Assembly: GCF_046507575.1 (NCBI RefSeq) | Contig: NZ_JBKFEY010000005.1 | Span: 62,001 to 126,000, forward strand | Direction of reading: 5' to 3' | From: Pontitalea aquivivens | Lineage (GTDB): Bacteria > Pseudomonadota > Alphaproteobacteria > Rhodobacterales > Rhodobacteraceae | Length of the DNA: 64,000 nucleotides | Program-made: the position numbers and the translations under genes | Shown: one piece after another, positions 60,750 through 64,000 of the stretch | How the letters are laid out: every line of letters starts with the position of its first letter | Numbering within the stretch: the first letter of the stretch is position 1 | Notes under the pieces: generated by a model | The model's database searches: none | Seen by the model: only the letters and a program-made list of their open reading frames with translations | What the model was told of the DNA's origin: nothing

Positions 60750-61922
60750 TCAGCCATCCGCACCCCGCAGGCTGCGCCGGGCCGCCTCGACCAGAACCTG
60801 AACCCCGATCGGCAGGATCGCATCGTTGAAATCATAGTTCGGGCTGTGCAGGTTGCGCCCGCCCTCGGCGCTGCCATTGCCGATCCACAGATAGGCGCCG
60901 GGCACCTTCTGCAACATGAAGGCAAAATCCTCGCTGGCCATGCTGGGGGGCAGTGCCGTCTCGACCGCGGTCGGGCCCAGCACCGCGGTGGCGGCCTGCC
61001 GGGCGATTTCGGCTGCGATCGGGTCATTCTCAACCGCAGGATAGCGGCGCTGATAGGTCAGTTCGGCGGTCGCGTGAAAGGCCTCGGCCACGCAGCCGGC
61101 GCGATGGGCCATTTCCGATTGCAGCAGATCGCGCGTCTGCGGCCGAAGCGAGCGGACGGTCCCGCGCAGGATAACCTCGGCCGGAATGACGTTCAGCGTA
61201 TGCCCCGCATGGACCTGCGTGACCGAGATCACGGCGGAATCCGTCGGATCAATCACGCGGCTGACAATCGTCTGCCAGGCCATCTGCACCTGCGCGGCCA
61301 CCGTGATCGGGTCGATCCCCTGATGCGGCATCGCGCCATGGGACCCCTTGCCCGTCAGCGTCAGTTCGAATGTGTCGAAGGCGGCCATCATCGGTCCGGG
61401 GCGGACCGCGATCCGCCCGACATCCAGCCCCGGCCAGTTGTGCATGGCAAAGACACGGTCGACGGGAAAGCGGTCGAACAGGCCCGCATCGACCATGACG
61501 CGCGCGCCGCCCTCGTTCTCCTCAGCGGGTTGAAAGATAAAGACGACGGTGCCCGGCCCCGGGGGTGCCTCCACCATGGCCCGGGCCGCACCCAGCAGCA
61601 TCGCGGTATGGCCATCATGGCCGCAGGCATGCATCTTGCCGGGGATGGTCGAGGCATAGTCCAGCCCGGTCGTTTCGGCGATGTCGAGCGCATCGATATC
61701 CGCCCGCAGGCCGACCGACCCGCCCGCGCCGTTGCGCAAGATGCCGACAACGCCCGTTCCGGCGATGCCTTCATGCACCTCCAGGCCCATCATGCGCAGT
61801 TCACGCGCGATCAGGGCAGCCGTCGCATGTTCCTGAAAGGCGGTTTCGGGGCGGGAATGCAAGGCATGGCGCCAGGTTTCCAACAAGGGAACCATGTCCC
61901 GGATGCTTTGTGCGATGTTCAA
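60750..61922 (-). CDS. M20-family amidohydrolase (hippurate hydrolase/aminoacylase type)
   Basis: 390 residues if the TTG at 61922 is used; GAGAGGG stands just before it, and this gives the usual distance to the WRHALHSRPETAFQE start motif. Longer or shorter starts (61997, 61895) are possible. Metal-site motifs are KMHACGHDGHTAMLLGAARA, QPAEENEGGARVM and AMHNWPGL, and the last ligand lies in LHSPNYDFND. Such enzymes cut an acyl group from an amide or the ring-opened product of a heterocycle. It is the last gene of the island with the second hydroxylase and coxG, so it may act after ring hydroxylation. Confidence 0.85.
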   Translation of the reverse strand: MNIAQSIRDMVPLLETWRHALHSRPETAFQEHATAALIARELRMMGLEVHEGIAGTGVVGILRNGAGGSVGLRADIDALDIAETTGLDYASTIPGKMHACGHDGHTAMLLGAARAMVEAPPGPGTVVFIFQPAEENEGGARVMVDAGLFDRFPVDRVFAMHNWPGLDVGRIAVRPGPMMAAFDTFELTLTGKGSHGAMPHQGIDPITVAAQVQMAWQTIVSRVIDPTDSAVISVTQVHAGHTLNVIPAEVILRGTVRSLRPQTRDLLQSEMAHRAGCVAEAFHATAELTYQRRYPAVENDPIAAEIARQAATAVLGPTAVETALPPSMASEDFAFMLQKVPGAYLWIGNGSAEGGRNLHSPNYDFNDAILPIGVQVLVEAARRSLRGADG

Positions 61923-61935
61923 GACCCTCTCCCGA

Positions 61936-62535
61936 TCAATGCCCGAAAATCCACGCCAGGCCCAGCCCGATCCCCACCCCGACAAGCAGCCATGCAACCC
62001 GGTCGATCAGCGGAATATGCCCGGCCGCGGCCTGCGCCAACCCGCCCTGCGCGACGGGGCGCGCGGGGACGGGCGCGGCGCGGGGACGATCCGCCACGCC
62101 GGTCACGACATCCGAGAACGCGGTAAAGAAATCCTCGGCATTCTTGCGCGCGACGCTCTGGATCAGGCGCCCGCCCACGGCCGCCAGCTTGCCACCAACC
62201 TCGACCTCGGCGACATAGCGCAAGCGCGTCGCCTGATCCTCGGGCGTCAGGGTAATCGTCGCGGCGCCCCTGGCAAAGCCCGCGGCCCCCCCCTGCCCGC
62301 GCCCGGTGATCTTGTAGGATCGCGGCGGGTCCAGGTCGGTCAACGCGACCTTGCCCTTGAAGCTGGCCGATACCGGCCCCACACGCACGACGACCGTTGC
62401 GGTAAATTCGGTTTCACCCGTCTGTTCCATGGCCGTGCAACCCGGGATCGCGCGGCGCAGCACCTCGGGATCGTTCAGGCCCTTCCAGACGGTGTCCGGT
62501 GGCGCCGGGATCAGGTGATCGCCCTCGAACCGCAT
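61936..62535 (-). CDS. CoxG-like SRPBCC protein with C-terminal membrane anchor
   Basis: 199 residues. The CoxG fold spans residues 1-145 (IPGCTAMEQTGETEF, GPVSASFKGKVAL, GGAAGFARGAATI, VGGKLAAVGGRLIQS). A Pro/Ala-rich linker (about 150-165) leads to a single C-terminal helix IDRVAWLLVGVGIGLGLAWI, so the domain is tethered to the inner membrane. This is the layout of CoxG proteins that bring a hydroxylase to its quinone acceptor. It overlaps the GarR-type gene by one base and lies 13 nt from the M20 gene. Confidence 0.88.
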   Translation of the reverse strand: MRFEGDHLIPAPPDTVWKGLNDPEVLRRAIPGCTAMEQTGETEFTATVVVRVGPVSASFKGKVALTDLDPPRSYKITGRGQGGAAGFARGAATITLTPEDQATRLRYVAEVEVGGKLAAVGGRLIQSVARKNAEDFFTAFSDVVTGVADRPRAAPVPARPVAQGGLAQAAAGHIPLIDRVAWLLVGVGIGLGLAWIFGH

Positions 62536-63437
62536 CAGACCTGCCCCGCGTGAACGGCGTTATAGATCCGGTAAAGCGCCTGCGTGCCTTCGGCGCCGAA
62601 ACCGTCGGCCACCAGCCTTTCATACAGCGACCGCGCCAGCGACAGCCCCGGCAGGTCCAGCCCCAGTCGCCCCGCCTCGTCCAGCGCGATGGTCATGTCC
62701 TTGACAAAGTGATGGATAAAGAACCCGGGCGCGAAATCCTCGCGGATCATTTTCCGCCCCAGACCGTTCAGAAGAAAGCTGGACGCGGCCCCGGTGCCGA
62801 TCACATCCACCACCTGATCGGGGTCAAGACCCGCCTGCCGGGCGTAGCTGATGCTTTCCGTGACCGCCAGCATGGTCGAGGCGATGGCGATCTGATTGGC
62901 CATCTTGGTATGCTGGCCGGCGCCAGGGCCGCCAAGGCGCGCGATCTTGCCACCCATTACCTGAAGGATCGGCAAGACGCGCTGATAGGCCGCCGCCTCG
63001 CCGCCCACCATGATGGCCAGTTTCGCATCGCGCGCGCCCACGTCGCCGCCCGACACCGGCGCATCCAGCGCCACAAGACCGCGCGCCGCGGCCGCCTGTG
63101 CAATCCTGACGGCAAGCGCGGGGCTGGAGGTGGTCATGTCGATCAGCACCGTGCCCGGGCGCGCCCGTTCAACGATGCCGCCGGGCGAAAGGCAGACATC
63201 CTCGACATCGGCCGGATAGCCGACGATCGTAATGACGACGTCGCTTGCTGCCGCGACCGCGCCCGGGCTGTCGTGCCAGATCGCGCCGCGCCCGATCAGG
63301 GCATCGGCCTTGGCCCGCGTGCGATTGAACAGGTTGAGCGTATGGCCCGCGGCAAGAACATGCCCCGCCATATGCGCGCCCATGATCCCAAGCCCGATGA
63401 AGCCGACCTTGAACTTTGTTTCTGGCGCAGATGTCAC
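62535..63437 (-). CDS. Beta-hydroxyacid dehydrogenase (GarR/tartronate semialdehyde reductase type)
   Basis: 300 residues. The NAD(P) site is VGFIGLGIMGAHMAGHVLAA. The substrate loop is DAPVSGGDVGARDAKLAIM, and the catalytic Lys178 lies in HTKMANQIA. The family reduces or oxidises 2-hydroxy-3-oxopropionate, 3-hydroxyisobutyrate and similar three- to four-carbon acids. It is coupled to the hydroxylase gene upstream (ATGA) and to coxG downstream (1 nt). Which member it is cannot be decided from sequence. Confidence 0.87.
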   Translation of the reverse strand: MTSAPETKFKVGFIGLGIMGAHMAGHVLAAGHTLNLFNRTRAKADALIGRGAIWHDSPGAVAAASDVVITIVGYPADVEDVCLSPGGIVERARPGTVLIDMTTSSPALAVRIAQAAAARGLVALDAPVSGGDVGARDAKLAIMVGGEAAAYQRVLPILQVMGGKIARLGGPGAGQHTKMANQIAIASTMLAVTESISYARQAGLDPDQVVDVIGTGAASSFLLNGLGRKMIREDFAPGFFIHHFVKDMTIALDEAGRLGLDLPGLSLARSLYERLVADGFGAEGTQALYRIYNAVHAGQV

Positions 63438-64000
63438 GATTGGGTCCTTTCCATGGTCTCGGGCGTCTTGTCGCGCAGCTGGGCGCGGATGCTTTGGGGC
63501 GACAGGGGCAAGCGGTCGATCGTTACCGCGAAGGGGGCAAGCGCATCATTGACGGCATTGGCCAGGGCGCCGATCGCGCCCATCACGCCGCCTTCCGCCA
63601 TGCCCTTGATACCCGCTGGGGTGCGCTGGCTGGGGGTGTTGTGGTGCAAAATCTCGATCGGGGGCACCTCGCAGGCGGTCGCCACAAGGTAATCGGCCAG
63701 CGTGGCCGACAGGTTCTGTCCTGCCGCGTCATAAACGACCTGTTCCAGCAGCGCGCCACTCAGGCCCATGGCAACGGCGCCCTGCTGCTGGCCCCGCACG
63801 ACAATGGGGTTCAGGACAGTGCCGCAATCCTCGGCCAGGACATAGCGCAACACCCGGATCGATCCCGTGGCGGGGTCAACCTCGACCTCGCAGGCATGGG
63901 TCGAGTTGGAATAGGTCATCGGCGGCGGATCATAGGTCAGGGCAAAGTCAAGCCCAGGCGCGATCCCCTGGGGCAGCGCGGTCGGGTCAAGGTAGGCCCG
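63434..64000 (-). CDS. Molybdenum hydroxylase large subunit, C-terminal part (partial)
   Basis: 188 residues of an open frame that enters from beyond the window. YSNSTHACEVEVDPATGSIR, AEDCGTVLNPIVVRGQQQGA and GMAEGGVMGAIGALANAVND give the C-terminal domain of a xanthine-dehydrogenase-type large subunit, and the catalytic Glu is that of GMAEGG. It differs clearly from the copy at 53349, so it belongs to a second enzyme with another substrate. Its gene is coupled to the GarR-type gene by 4 nt. The other subunits are not in the window. Confidence 0.9.
   Translation of the reverse strand, partial: RAYLDPTALPQGIAPGLDFALTYDPPPMTYSNSTHACEVEVDPATGSIRVLRYVLAEDCGTVLNPIVVRGQQQGAVAMGLSGALLEQVVYDAAGQNLSATLADYLVATACEVPPIEILHHNTPSQRTPAGIKGMAEGGVMGAIGALANAVNDALAPFAVTIDRLPLSPQSIRAQLRDKTPETMERTQS

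Overview
The window is GC-rich DNA with very tight gene packing (many 1- and 4-nt start/stop overlaps). Its gene families (IalB-type proteins, TRAP transporter, phnCDEE and C-P lyase loci, molybdenum hydroxylases with XdhC, MocA and CoxG) point to an alphaproteobacterium, most likely Rhodobacterales and Paracoccus-like. That assignment is inference from gene content. I saw no rRNA, tRNA or CRISPR array.

Region 1 (1-3870) is an accessory edge: an amidohydrolase/hydrolase pair divergent from an MFS transporter, a CcdAB-type toxin-antitoxin pair with an operator-like palindrome over its promoter, then debris (a fragment of an IS3-type transposase and a frameshifted short-chain dehydrogenase).

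Region 2 (3871-25098) is a two-partner secretion operon on the minus strand, in the order IalB-like protein, TpsB outer-membrane pore, second IalB-like protein, and a giant 6088-residue filamentous exoprotein (TpsA, LktA-like). An AT-rich leader precedes it. A hairpin lies before the giant gene and a classic terminator follows it.

Region 3 (25099-27387) is a class I Orn/Lys/Arg decarboxylase.

Region 4 (27534-50096) is devoted to phosphonates. Cluster A holds phnM, a 2H phosphoesterase (DUF1045), phnN, L, K, J, I, H, G, divergent phnF, and phnE, E, D, C. A hexapeptide acyltransferase joins it to cluster B: phnE, E, D, C, M, L, K, J, I, H, G, F, all on the minus strand. Cluster A is a canonical C-P lyase: PhnJ has all four catalytic cysteines (240, 243, 265, 271). 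Cluster B is a strongly divergent paralogue whose PhnJ has lost every one of these cysteines although the reading frame and surrounding sequence are intact. It therefore cannot work as a radical-SAM C-P lyase by the known mechanism. This is the most unusual signal in the window. Pho-box-like repeats with 11-bp periodicity stand before phnG/phnF (A), phnM (A) and phnF (B).

Region 5 (50344-64000) holds two molybdenum-hydroxylase islands. The first is coxM-coxS-coxL followed by a TRAP transporter (dctP-Q-M), divergent from a TetR regulator. The second runs off the window: a hydroxylase large subunit, a GarR-type dehydrogenase, a membrane-anchored CoxG, and an M20 amidohydrolase, with a paralogous TetR. 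Between them lie MocA, XdhC and a soluble CoxG, which mature the cofactor. The active-site loop of the complete large subunit is not that of CO dehydrogenase. Long palindromes before both TetR genes look like their operators. The islands probably import and oxidise an organic substrate, possibly a heterocycle, that the sequence does not identify.
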